Shown here piece by piece: positions 11,179 to 20,987 of a stretch of DNA of 64,000 nt (position 1 is the first letter of the stretch; each line of letters begins with the position of its first letter). A program made the position numbers and the translations under genes. Below the pieces are notes generated by a model. That model was not told where the DNA came from. It saw only the letters and a program-made list of their open reading frames with translations, and searched no databases. Source of the stretch: Microglena sp. YARC (taxonomy: Eukaryota > Chlorophyta > Chlorophyceae > Chlamydomonadales > Chlamydomonadaceae); the NCBI GenBank assembly GCA_022414725.1, contig CM039464.1, forward strand, positions 56,144,425-56,208,424, in the 5' to 3' direction.

Positions 11179-11366
11179 TAGGGGTCGGCAATATGATATT
11201 TTATGATATCATGTCATCATATGATATCATATGATGCCGGCCGTCTGGCTAGGTAACTTTGGCCTGGGGCATCATATCATATGATATTAAATCATATGAT
11301 TTTTGTATGATATCATATGATATCATACTCGTCTTTGGTCAACATCATATGATTTGCTGTTCCTTA
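11179..11366. mobile_element. hAT-type MITE, TAGGG family, ATATGATATCAT-rich
   Basis: 188 bp. It starts TAGGGGTCGGCAA and ends TTGCTGTTCCTTA, which are imperfect inverted repeats. It is flanked by GATACTCT (11171-11178) and GATATTCT (11367-11374). Copy B shows the empty site CTGATATTCTTCAAC near 56424. The interior is a dense array of ATCATATGATATCATATGAT palindromes. Confidence 0.75.
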
Positions 11367-11374
11367 GATATTCT

Positions 11375-11902
<528 letters not shown>

Positions 11903-12256
11903 GTGAAACGTAGATTTCAGTTCAGTTTGGCACTCTTGGGTGTTAGTTCTAGTCTCTCACCCTTGGGTGTTGGTCTGGCTGATAATAACGTGGTGATCTT
12001 GGTCGGTTCATTCGGATTTTCAAGTACCATTGTTCGCGCTCCGGAGAGGACTGTAGATTTTGAGAACAGTTACGTCTCAAACATACAACATTCCATGGTG
12101 ACTTTCCCCAGGTGCGACGGACGGGAGGGTCCCCTTAACACCACGCCCCTCCAGGCGTTATCTTTTTTTTTTTTTACGACTCAAATGTTAGATTTTGAAG
12201 TTCCCTTGAGCAACCATGCATGTATCCCCTGCTTTCTTTTATTAGGTCTAGTGTGA
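11903..12256 (+). CDS. small reading frame MKRRF, conserved start in both copies
   Basis: It begins MKRRFQFSLALLGV, followed by a hydrophobic stretch to GLADNNVVILVG, and resembles a signal peptide. The copy B frame (56787-57002) shares about 65 residues and stops earlier. Most differences between copies change the amino acid, which argues against strong constraint. The tail after about 12118 reads into a SINE-like fragment (CACGCCCCTCCAGGCGTTAT plus a T run), so the real C-terminus is unclear. No family recognised; a chance frame is quite possible. Confidence 0.25.
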   Translation: MKRRFQFSLALLGVSSSLSPLGVGLADNNVVILVGSFGFSSTIVRAPERTVDFENSYVSNIQHSMVTFPRCDGREGPLNTTPLQALSFFFFTTQMLDFEVPLSNHACIPCFLLLGLV

Positions 12257-12870
12257 TGCTAGAGCATTAATCCACCTTGTCACTGTCTTAGGTCTTACAC
12301 GCCTCAGCATAGCTAGCGCCAACATGTGGCACGAGGCACACCTATCGTCAACATAATCCACCTTGGCACTGTCAAGCCGCAGGCACATTTGGAGCCCAAT
12401 GGGGCACCAGGCCCTGTGTGAGGGTAATGAAAACAGCATCAGCATCAGGGTGCTTCAAACGGACCCCGGGGGTTGCGTCCCATGACACCCAAATTCGGTA
12501 GGTTGCGTCCTGGGATGCAGTCGTATCATTAGGCTGTGTCCCACTCTGAACAGAACCCGTAGCCCACTGCAATGGAGTGGTGGTGGGCCAATCAACTGGT
12601 GGGTGAGACGCAACCGACATCCTGAACCTGCGTCAGGGACGCAACGGACCCTCCCATGTTGCGCCTACGACGCAACGGACCCTCCCCATGTTTCGTCCTG
12701 CACTACCCTAATCAGCATCATTAGAGTTTGCCGTTGCTTCGCAGATGCAAATTTTGAAACCAGTTGTATCCAGGGTACTAAGAAGCGCGTGCGGCAGCGC
12801 TTTTACATGCTGCCTTTTTGAGCCCCACTGCGCGTTTCGTCTTTTAAACCCCCTGTGGGCCTAGCACGCA

Positions 12871-12926
<56 letters not shown>

Positions 12927-13154
12927 CTGGTTACACGTTTTGGCATGTCTCTAATCCGGTGCGCAGCCAACTGTAACCGGATTTGTTTTGCGTAGATCGT
13001 CAGTGGTAAAATATAGAGGGAAATGTGCCGTTTACACTTGACTGCGTAGCTCAAACTATAGCACCAACACAGCTATTAAGGCCGGGAACGTTAATATGTT
13101 CTCACTTTATCCAGCAAAAAATGTTTTCTCGATTTCAAAACACATATTGCCACA
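12257..13154. other. intergenic, degenerate GCGC-type MITE and 48-nt poly-G
   Basis: 12773-12877 resembles the CAGGGTAC hAT MITE family but has lost its right end, which is replaced by a G run (12878-12925). Copy B has the same position with a GGGTGGGGGTGGGG tract near 57520-57550. 12430-12690 holds repeated GTTGCGTCC / GGACGCAAC words and is missing from copy B. No supported gene. Confidence 0.5.
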
Positions 13155-13295
13155 ATGTCAAACGCTGGTAAGAAATTGTATGTGCCCTTATTTGGTTTTC
13201 AGCCTAGAACTGGCCGATATCGCATATTTTGCCCCCAAACAGACTCAAATGTGCACACGCATCATATTTCAGGAGTCTTCCAAAATAAAATGTAG
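13155..13295 (+). CDS. 46-aa conserved small frame (MSNAGKK)
   Basis: ATG at 13155 to TAG at 13293-13295; the product starts MSNAGKKLYVPLFGFQPRTG. The copy B frame at 57817-57957 has identical length, start and stop. Three silent and four replacement differences were counted by eye, so selection is not demonstrated. An overlapping longer frame in another phase is also open. Function unknown. Confidence 0.25.
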   Translation: MSNAGKKLYVPLFGFQPRTGRYRIFCPQTDSNVHTHHISGVFQNKM

Positions 13296-13680
13296 AAACA
13301 CTGTTACTACCGGTATAGCAGGTCTATAGGTTGCACCCTCCCAGTATATTTTACCCCTGTGGATTGGTTTAGAAGTTGAGAAGATCACACAAAATGGGAG
13401 GTTTGATCTGCAGAAGTACCATACAAAGCCATTCCCAGCCCTCACTGGCTGGCTTACAGACCCGCAGCAATCGGAACGAGGGGGCAGAATCAGGGGATCC
13501 CCTGGGCGAAATCGCGCTGTAACTGACTGTTAAACTTCATGCAATGTGATGGATGGCACAATTTGATGGCTATTGATCGATTCCCTAGCTCGATATGTGC
13601 TATGTGGAGCTCGCGACAGTCACTCGCGTACCCTCGGCACTTTCGGGCAGCTTTCGCCACAAGGCATTGCAGGAGGTGAA

Positions 13681-13869
13681 ATGACAATGTTCACTCCGGA
13701 AATTGCTTCGCGATTGATTTCGCTTTTCAGAGAGTCATCGGAAAATAACGAACCTGACAATGCCCCGGGGCGTCTAGTGATCGATTCCGGCGGTCGGGTG
13801 CGGGTGATCACTTCCGCCCCCACCCCTGCCCCCCACCCCCTACCAACTTGCATGAGCCTGAAGCTATAA
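13681..13869 (+). CDS. 62-aa conserved small frame (MTMFTPEIAS)
   Basis: ATG 13681 to TAA 13869; the product begins MTMFTPEIASRLISLFRESS and contains RLVIDSGGR. Copy B (58557-58739) is the same frame with an exact two-codon deletion, so the length difference preserves the frame. The open frame also extends upstream in both copies through TLGTFGQLSPQGIAGGE. It could be an exon of a larger gene. No family recognised. Confidence 0.35.
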   Translation: MTMFTPEIASRLISLFRESSENNEPDNAPGRLVIDSGGRVRVITSAPTPAPHPLPTCMSLKL

Positions 13870-14309
13870 TCCAAAGACGGAGTAGCAACTGGTATTTGAG
13901 TTGCGCATTCTTCATTTTCGCTCTTGACTTTCATATTCGCAAGTCAACATCCACATTTGGTATCTCAGATGTACACACTGACAGATACCTCTGGGCTGGT
14001 ATCTTGATGGCAATATCGTAAGTTGGGGAGCGGGGTGGTTGGGGTTTCCGAAACCAGATGCCCCGATTCACCTTCCATCCGCCAGCCATGGCTGCAGGCC
14101 TGGAGCCATAAGCCACCCCACACCACTTCAACAGACTCTCTCCTGCCGCTTCCATTATCATACACGATAAGCATTCATTCCAAGCTCTTTACGAACATCT
14201 ATCCATCTACAGTTCCCCATAGCCCGCTGTGATTCAGTTTTCTCCAACAAGATTACAAGTGCCCTATCCCCACGCCCCTCCCGCCCCTCCCCAACTCCAC
14301 CTCTTCGCC
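13870..14309. other. spacer before the four-exon gene
   Basis: Colinear with copy B 58740-59184 and, from about 14050, with copy C from 21640. It contains the conserved block GAAACCAGATGCCCC followed by ACCTTCCATCCGCCA, then a run of C-rich upstream sequence. No supported coding frame, but a possible promoter/5' UTR of the next gene. Confidence 0.4.
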
Positions 14310-15166
14310 ATGATGAGCTCTTCATTAATCTTCCTTTTGGAGTCTATTCTCGTAACTAGCAAGCGCGAGCCATGTTGGACGGATCCGTTCTCAGGTTAAA
14401 AAATGCACCAACAGACGAGCTGCGTATTTCGAAACCGCCAACAAGAAAACAGAAGACAGCCATCAACCCTCACATTCCCCTCACTTCGCAGGCATCTCCA
14501 TGCATTCAGCACCCGTGAGCGATACTCGGAAGTGGTTTGCAGGTAAGGACAACGCCATACTCCGGCCGGGGCCGAAGAAAGAAACTTTGGATGGTGATGG
14601 GGGTCGGGCCCGGGTCCGGCCGCGACCGTCAGGGGTTGGTCGTTTCCTTTTCCGTTCCTTCAGCCACGCCGCTGCGCATTTCTGTTCTCTTCTCTAGCGC
14701 GTGGCATTTCCAATATTTCCCCAACCCTGTGCCTATCGTGTTGCTCTGTACTTCCGACACGATTCCGTATTAGGGCGTGAGTGATCGCTGGGCATTTCGG
14801 ATTGCAGGTGCAACATCCAACGGCCCAACTCGTGCATTAGGGCACTTGCAAGGGTATCAAGGGTAATGACTGCTTGACAAACAGACAAACAAGCAAATAA
14901 ACAAACCTCATCCTCCTCCCTCCCTCCTCCGAATACCTGCAGATAGCAAGGAGGGCGTCGTACCCAGATCCTCCTCCCGTGCCTCGTCCTTGGCTCACCC
15001 AAAAGCCCAAAGCCCACCAGAATCATCCAAGCTGAGCACTCTGCATCCTGGCGCCCATGCCAGTAGCAATGACAAGGCCCGCGCTTACGCAGCAGGTGCC
15101 AAAGCTGTACCGTGGCCGTCCAAGTTGGGCTCCTGGACCATGGGTGTCAGCAGTCCCCCCTACTAG
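14310..15166 (+). CDS. four-exon gene for a 136-aa secreted-type hypothetical protein (copy A)
   Basis: Proposed exons: 14310-14394, 14492-14542, 14808-14862 and 14947-15166 (85+51+55+220 = 411 nt, 136 codons plus TAG). Donors are TCAG|GTTAAA, GCAG|GTAAGG and AAGG|GTAATG. Acceptors are TTCGCAG, GATTGCAG and GCAGATAG. The phases join without any stop. The product begins MMSSSLIFLLESILVTSKRE (signal-peptide-like). It continues with DTRKWFAG, GHLQGYQG, a Ser/Ala/Pro-rich region and ends GSWTMGVSSPPY. Copy B has the same four exons with identical lengths and total frame. Copy C (21931-22832) has lost two splice sites. No known family was recognised. The 3/4 junction is the least certain, because two AGs lie close together. 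No single long frame spans it, so simple frame scans miss it. Confidence 0.45.
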
Positions 15167-16605
15167 GGGGCTGTGCCCCAGGGCTTCTCCTTTCGGCCCG
15201 GAAATCTTCGGGCTTCGCGCTGGATCTGCCTAGAAGTTGACCAGAAAGGGCCTTTGATGATGGTGTTGGTGGTAGTTAATTTGATTACAGTGATCAGGGA
15301 CAGTGATTATGACTAGCTAGTCCTAGCTACAGAGAAGTATGTATACTAGCATACATATTGAGGAGAGTGATGCTGATGAGGAGTGCTGATGAGAGTATGT
15401 GACCATTCCAAGATATATACATCCGCGTGTATATCAACTGCACGCACCTTTAGTAATAGCACACGGTTTGGCAAACGACCCTTTGCCAAACCGTTTCTTA
15501 CTCGAACCTGAGTCCAGTTCAGGTGTTTGTCCGTTGCCAAGTTAAGATTACTACTGTACTCGGCAGTACACTGGTTCGAATTGTTTCAATCGCCTATAAA
15601 AGGCAGCGCTCGACTTAACCTAGCCCCTCCTTTTCTCCTTCCCTCCCTAACTGCATTGGCATGGATAGAGTTGGAGAGTGAGGAGAGTATTCCCTTCAGG
15701 TTTGTGCGATGTAGTGAACATTGTATAAACGCGCTCTTAGACGAGAAATCATTTGTTCCTGATTTTAATTTAATTGTTACATGGATATACTCCAAGCACT
15801 TGATGGTCAGCTAGCCCACCTCTGCTCCCGAGTACAATTTATTTTTTACATACTACTTGGTCAGCCAGTGTGCCAGCCCACCTCTGCTCCTTATTTAATT
15901 CAATTGTTACATCGATTTACTCCAAGCACTGTATGGGCAGCCAGTCCACCTTTGCTCCTTATTTAATTTAATTGTTACATGGATATACTCAAAGCACTGT
16001 ATGGGCAGCCAGTCCACCTTTGCTCCTTATTTAATTCAATTGTTACATGGATTTACTCCAAACACTGTATGGCCAGCCAGTCCACCTCTGCTCCTTATTT
16101 GAATTGTTACACGGTTTTACGGCAAGTTTGAACAGACTTCTTTGTGAACATGTTACTTGTAGCAAATGTAATAAGAACTTGTAATGAAAACGACCATTTG
16201 TCAACTGAATTTCAGATCTCAACTTGAATCAGTTCCAGCCATGGACCCCCTTGCCAATTAAATGTTGCCACGCTTTTCGGATGCGTATTTAAAGGGAAAT
16301 GGAACCACCCGCCAATACTTGTTCTTGCCATTACTTAAGCACGTACGGTATACAGGGATTCTTAGCATACATCCTTAGCTGCTATGGTTCCGATAGGTTA
16401 CACATGATCTATCAGCCTAGGGTTGGCTATAGCTGTCATGGTGAGACTCGATATATGCTTACAAGGGAAAGCTAGTATATGTAGGTCAACATAGGGCCTG
16501 CCGGATTTGCCCAACATGCAGCACTAGCTATAGACTGGAGGGATTATATGTGATGAATAGCATTACTGGTTGTTTCTGTGATAGTGGGCTTTTGAGTGCT
16601 ATATA
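15167..16605. repeat. distal part of the repeat unit with a ~68-bp minisatellite
   Basis: Colinear with copy C and copy B. 15765-16110 is a tandem array of about five units containing TTACATGGATTTACTCCAAG, then CACTGTATGGGCAGCCAGTC and CACCTCTGCTCC. The counterparts are 23430-23640 and 63100-63390. 15259-15272 (GATGATGGTGTTGGTGG) is the empty target of the LINE in copy B. No supported gene. Confidence 0.7.
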
Positions 16606-16716
16606 TATCTGATCCAGCAGGCAAATTGTGAGCCCGAAGAGGTGTTCTTGCTATGAATTCAATAGCATCCCTGTGATTGAATAACTAAAGTCATGCGCTC
16701 ACAAGAAAGGTACCTA
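16606..16716 (-). pseudogene. LINE C-terminal fragment (short)
   Basis: Matches 24795-24905 (minus strand), the part encoding the ARPLLLNHRDDIELIARLP-like segment before a zinc-finger region of a LINE reverse transcriptase. It is joined directly to preceding repeat sequence by an internal deletion relative to copy C. Confidence 0.5.
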
Positions 16717-16744
16717 ACGGCCTCTCTGCTCTGCTTGTAGAAAT

Positions 16745-17200
16745 CATGCTCTTTGAACGAAGAAGGTTCCGGGTTCAAATCCCTACGTGTGCGCTTCAGT
16801 GTTCGCGGTCGCTGTCAACCGCCATGGTAGCTTTGTCCAGGTCAAGGAGCAACCCGTTCCCTGCTGCCGAAAGACAGAGCTCCCTTAATACCACGCCCTA
16901 CCAAACGTTATTGAAATTGAAATTGAAATTGTTACATCCGTGTAGAACCGTTACTCACAGGACGTGAAGTTAAGGACACCATAGCGTAAGCCAGAGCTAG
17001 CTATAGTCACCGTAGGACCGTCTCAGTAAAAATAATTACCACCGATGCCTGAACGACAGGCATCGTAGCCCCATCATGCCAGTGCAGCTTAATACGGGGT
17101 TTTTTCACCCCGGTTGGGAAGCACCGGCACAATACAGCCGGCAAGACAAAACCTGAGAGGGGGGACGGTCTATGAACGTTATCATTACTGTAGTAATCAT
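16745..17200 (+). mobile_element. tRNA-derived SINE, split by a LINE fragment
   Basis: Pol III B-box GGTTCAAATCC at 16772-16782, followed by the family body TTCGCGGTCGCTGTCAACC, GGTAGCTTTGTCCAGG and TACCACGCCCTACCAAACGTTAT. The 5' A-box part is eroded. The SINE is interrupted at AACGTTAT by a 263-bp LINE 3' end (16912-17174) and resumes at 17175. Relatives: 25136-25330 (+), 55228-55375 (-), and 3' tails near 12118 and 57005. The tRNA-like head is degraded, so this is not a functional tRNA. Confidence 0.7.
16912..17174 (-). mobile_element. 5'-truncated LINE 3' end with (AATTTC)n tail
   Basis: The reverse complement of 62331-62582, the 3' end of the RNase H LINE, including the hairpin CGGGGTGAAAAAACCCCG. 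On the minus strand it ends in three AATTTC units instead of poly(A). The target duplication AACGTTAT flanks it (16904-16911 and 17175-17182). The host is a SINE copy. Confidence 0.8.
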
Positions 17201-17290
17201 CCCAAGTCGGCTCAGATGGAAGTCTTACGGTCACAATAAAGGTTCCTAACGGCCTCTCTGTACTGCTTGTAGCATTCATAGCAAGTCAGC
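17200..17290 (-). pseudogene. tandem duplicate of the P4H terminal exon end
   Basis: Read on the minus strand, it encodes a diverged ECYKQYREAVRNLYCDRKTS stretch ending in a stop. This parallels the true exon end (ECYNRNREEAGYLSYDRKTF) immediately upstream on that strand. A shorter third trace lies at 16690-16740. Confidence 0.55.
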
Positions 17291-17480
17291 TCAGATGAAA
17301 GTCTTGCGGTCATAGGACAGATACCCAGCTTCCTCTCTGTTGCGGTTGTAGCACTCATCACCAGTCAGATCACCACAAGCCTCACAAGCCTTACAAGAGG
17401 CTCGGCAGTGGCCACTGGGCCCAGTCATGAATGCTGGGTTCTTCTCACACTCCCCCTTATCGGTCCACAGGGCACAGCTC
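17291..17480 (-). CDS. prolyl 4-hydroxylase, terminal exon with ShKT domain
   Basis: Minus-strand exon from acceptor CACCCAG|G (at 17481/17480) to TGA at 17291-17293. It encodes SCALWTDKGECEKNPAFM, then CRASCKACEAC and a short tail ending DRKTF plus Ile. The six-cysteine spacing is that of ShKT modules, which plant and green-algal prolyl 4-hydroxylases carry after the dioxygenase domain. ShKT is a small disulphide fold and does not imply toxicity here. It needs one extra base for its first codon, exactly what the exon at 26018-26280 leaves (AA|G), so the two could splice as K-S-C-A-L-W. Signal peptide and start exon are not visible in the window. Confidence 0.65.
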
Positions 17481-17990
17481 CTGGGTGGGTGGATGTGGTG
17501 GGTGGGTGGGTAGGTGGGGGTGGAGTAGAAGGAGAGTGCATCACCCATCACTGGGACGGATCATGAATGCTGGGTACTTCTCACACTCCCCCTTATCGGC
17601 CCACAAGTAAGGCACAGCTCCTGGGGGGGGGGGGGGGGGGGGGGGGGGTATATGTGGGTGAGGGGGGTGGGAGAGTGGGTAGGTGGGTGGGTGGGAGAGT
17701 GGGTGGGTGGGTGGGTGGGTTGGAGTAGGAGAAGAGTGCATCACCTATCACTGGGCCCAGTCATGAATGCTGGGTTCTTCTCACACTCCCCCTTATCGGT
17801 CCACAGGGCACAGCTCCTGGGTGGGTGGATGTGGGTGGGTGGTGTCTGTGGGTGAGTATGTGGGTGGATGTGGGTGGGTGGATGTGGGTGGGTGGGTGGG
17901 TTGGAGTAGAAGAAGAGTGCATCACCCATCACTGGGCCCAGTCATGAATGCTGGGTTCTTCTCACACTAAACATATATCAAATAAATAAG
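17481..17990 (-). repeat. tandem array of splice-edge fragments of the P4H exon
   Basis: Three further partial copies of the ShKT exon's 5' half (about 17553-17620, 17750-17819, 17932-17968). Each is followed on the minus strand by a piece encoding GDALFFYSN-like residues (from the catalytic exon), then a CCCACC simple repeat and again a CCAG acceptor. The unit thus joins two exon fragments and one intron repeat. Includes a 26-nt G run (17623-17648). Confidence 0.75.
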
Positions 17991-19639
17991 TACTGACATA
18001 AAAGTCTGGCTCTAATGTATGGTAACAAATGGGTGAACATAGGGTTTTATTAGGGCCCTTATAGGTCTCAGCTTAAGGGGGGGCTTTTGAAATAAGCCCT
18101 TAACATGTATCATAGCGAAGGATGACAAAAAAACACAGGGAATGAGGGGTTATAGAGGGTGGGTGAGGTTGTGGGTGTAGGTGTAGGTGAAGGATCATAG
18201 AGAGGGATGATAAAACAAGACAGGGCATGAGGGGTTATAGAGGGTGGGTGAGGGTGAGGTTGAGGGTGAGGGTGTGGGTGTGGGTGTAGGTGTGGGTGTG
18301 GGTGTAGGATTGGGATGGTCAGGGATCATAGAGAAGGATGACAACACAAGACAGTGCATGAGGGGTTATAGAGGGTGGGTGAGGGTGTAGGTGAGGGTGA
18401 GGGTGTGGGTGTGGGTGAGGGTGTGGGCAAGGGTGTGGGTGCATGAGTGCATGTGGGTGAGGCTGAGGGTGAGGGTATGGGTAAGGGTGATGGTGTGGGT
18501 GAGGATGTGGGTAAGGGTGATGGTGTGGCTGTGGGTGAGGGTGTGGGCGAGGGTGTGGGTGCATGAGTGCATGTGGGTGAGGCTGTGGGTAAGGGTGTGG
18601 GTGAGGGTGTGGGTAAGGGTGATGGTGTGGGTGAGGGTGAGGGTGTAGGTGTAGGTGAGGGTGTATGAGTGCATGTGGGTGAGGCTGTGGGTGAGGGTGT
18701 GGGTAAGGGTGATGGTGTGGGTTAGGGTGTGGGTGAGGTTATCTGTGAGGGTGTGGGTGTGGGTGAGGGTGTGGGCGAGGGTGTGGGTGCATGAGTGCAT
18801 GTGGGTGAGGGTGTGGGTAAGGGTGATGGTGTGGGTGGGGGTGTGGGTGAAGGTGTGGGTGAGGGTGTGGGTCAGGGTGTACGAGTGGGTGTGGGCGAGT
18901 GCGTGTGTGAGGGAGAGGGTGCAGGAGAGGTTATGGGTGCATGAGTGGGTGCGGGCGAGTGCGTGTGTGAGGGTGCGGGTGCAGGAAAGGTTGTGGGTGT
19001 ATGAGTGGGTGTGGGCGAGTGCGTGTGTGAGGGTGCTGGTGCAGAAGAGGTTGTGGGTGTATAAGTGGGTGTGGGCGAGAGCGTGTGTGAGGGTGCGGGT
19101 GCAGGAGAGGTTGTGGGTGTATGAGTGGGTGTGGGCGAGTGCGTGTGTGAGGGTGCGGGTGCAGGAGAGGTTGTGGGTGTATGAGTGGGTGTGGGCGAGT
19201 GTGTGTGTGAGGGTGCGGGTGCAGGAGAGGTTGTGGGTGTATGAGTGGGTGTGGGCGAGTGCGTGTGTGAGGGTGCGGGTGCAGGAGAGGTTGTGGGTGT
19301 ATGAGTGGGATGGTCAGGGATAAGGATGGCAACACAGGGCATGGAGGGTTATAGAGGGTGGGTGACAAATCAAGAATACTACTTGAACTTGAACTTGGTT
19401 ACATAGCTTCAGCCAGCAATTTGGCTGCCCCCTGTCTTTGGCAGTAAACATTAATTGATCAGGAAAATATAAGCGTGATTTTTTTCTTCCTTTTTTTCTT
19501 TTCTGTTTTTCTTTTTCAAGAAGACTGCGACAAAAGGTGGCTAAGGACTAGACAGACATGACATAACACAAAAAATAACAATAATAAAGTAACCAGGAAA
19601 ATGTAAACGTGATCAATTTTGCTTCCCCCCCTCTTTGTT
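17991..19639. repeat. G-rich minisatellite region (GTGGGTGAGGGT)
   Basis: 18116-18390 and 19308-19370 hold four copies of a ~60-bp block containing ATGAGGGGTTATAGAGGGTG. Between them are about 900 bp of GGGTGT/GGGTGA repeats, then a ~60-bp higher-order repeat with GTGCGTGTGTGAGGGTGCGG. The long open frames here are translation artefacts of the simple repeat. Strong G-quadruplex potential on the + strand. 19370-19640 shows no gene. Confidence 0.85.
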
Positions 19640-19912
19640 TCTGTTGTTTTCTTTTTCTTCTAAGAAGACTGCGACAAAACGAGGCAAAGGGCTACAAGGA
19701 AACCCCTTCTACACCAGCTTCCACCCAGCCATCAACTTCACCATTCGGGTAAATGAGAAGAGTGGCAAGTCGACACCCACACATCCCCCCCCTACCCACC
19801 CACCCACACGCACCCCACCCACCCCTTCCCCCCTATACCACCTTCCACCCAGCCACCAACCTCACCATATAGGTAAATGAGAAGAGTGACAACTCGACAC
19901 ACACACATCTCC

Positions 19913-19943
<31 letters not shown>

Positions 19944-20028
19944 AAACACATCCCTCTCCTCCCCCCTACACCACTTCCACCCAGCCAACAAACTCACCAT
20001 ATAGGTAAATGAGAAGAGTGGCCAATCG

Positions 20029-20063
<35 letters not shown>

Positions 20064-20078
20064 TTCCCCCTACACCAC
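19640..20078 (-). repeat. tandem partial copies of the P4H HxD exon
   Basis: On the minus strand, three incomplete copies of the downstream exon edge, at about 19662-19770, 19845-19900 and 19970-20028. Each keeps the coding track R(V/L)(A/V)TLLIY...GEV.GWVE. They are separated by C-rich or CA-rich simple repeats, including a 34-nt C run (20030-20063). The same DNA read on the + strand also looks splice-bounded, but only the minus-strand reading matches a known family. Confidence 0.65.
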
Positions 20079-20192
20079 CCAGCCATCAAGCTCACCATGC
20101 GGATACATGAGAAGAGTGGCAACTCGAGGGCTTGAGTCAATAAGAGAATCCGTATGTGCCTTGTACTCCTGGCTGATGGCGTACCACAAAAC
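20079..20192 (-). CDS. prolyl 4-hydroxylase catalytic exon with HxD motif
   Basis: Minus-strand exon, acceptor CCCCCAG|G at 20193/20192 and probable donor near 20078 (TGG|GTGGTG). It encodes VLWYAISQEYKAHTDSL followed by PRVATLLMYPHGELDGW. The order QxYKAHxD...RVATLLMY is the signature of the prolyl 4-hydroxylase double-stranded beta-helix core, where H and D of HxD bind Fe(II). The enzyme hydroxylates peptidyl proline in the secretory pathway using 2-oxoglutarate and O2. The usual GGET after the core is not present in this exon. The distal His exon that should follow lies upstream instead (26018-27107), so the gene is probably rearranged. Confidence 0.55.
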
Positions 20193-20987
20193 CTGGGGGG
20201 TGGGTTGTGTTGTTGGTTGTTGTTGTTTGTTTGTTTGTTTGTTTGTTTGTTGTGTTGTTGATTGTTGTTTTTTTGTGTTGTTGGTTGTTGGTTGTTATGT
20301 TGTTGGTTGTTGTTGGTTGTTTGTTGTGTTATTGATTGTTGTGTTGTTGGTTGTTGTGCTGTTGGTTGTTGTGCAGTTGTGTTGTTGATTGTGGGTTGTG
20401 TGTGTGCTGCAAAACCTGGGTGTACAGGTAGTGGTTGTGTGGGGCTGTGGTGATAGTGCAAGTCGTGGTGGTTGGTTGGTTGTAAGTTGATGTTGTCGTT
20501 TGTTGGGGTTAATTTTGGTGGTTGTGTTTATGTTGCAGGGTGCCGCGTGTGGGTTTGGGGTTTGGTGGTTTAGGTGGTGGAAGATGTTGTTGCTGGTGTT
20601 GTTGATGATATTTAAATGATGTGTATTGGTTGTTGGCCCCAGTGCAAGCAAGCAAACAGCTGGCCCCGCTCAACCTCAAACTTCGTTAAACACCTTAACA
20701 CTCAATACATGCTACAAGGCATTCTCACCCACACCCTCACACACACACACTCACCACCCATGCATGCTACAAGGCACCATCACAGCCCCTCCCCCTACCC
20801 ATCCATTCATGATACAAGGCACCTTCAAGGTCCCTCCCCATACCCATCCATCCATGCTACAAGGCACCCTCACACACACTAAGCATCCATGCATGCTTCA
20901 AGGCACCATCAGAGCCCCTCAACCCACCCATTAATCCATGCTGCAAGGCACCCTTACACACTGACCCTTCCCATCCATCCATGCTAC
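20193..20987. repeat. GTT-rich tract and a CATGCTACAAGGCACC array
   Basis: 20205-20400 is a GTTGTTGGTTGTTGT simple repeat. 20700-20985 holds about six units of CCATCCATGCTACAAGGCAC spaced 45-70 bp. On the minus strand these copies contain GTAGCATG, which is also the donor-side sequence of the next exon (20988), so this may be another amplified exon edge. No supported gene otherwise. Confidence 0.6.

Noticed and set aside
18655..19342. Long frames in the GGGTGT region on both strands (156-222 codons)
   Set aside because: Pure simple-repeat translations with no non-repetitive residues; open in several frames at once.
19635..19880. Plus-strand exon-like reading (KKTATKRGKGLQGN...) with AG and GT edges
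   Set aside because: The minus strand of the same DNA reads RLATLLIY...GEVDGW, a prolyl 4-hydroxylase exon match repeated in the array, so the plus-strand reading is a shadow.
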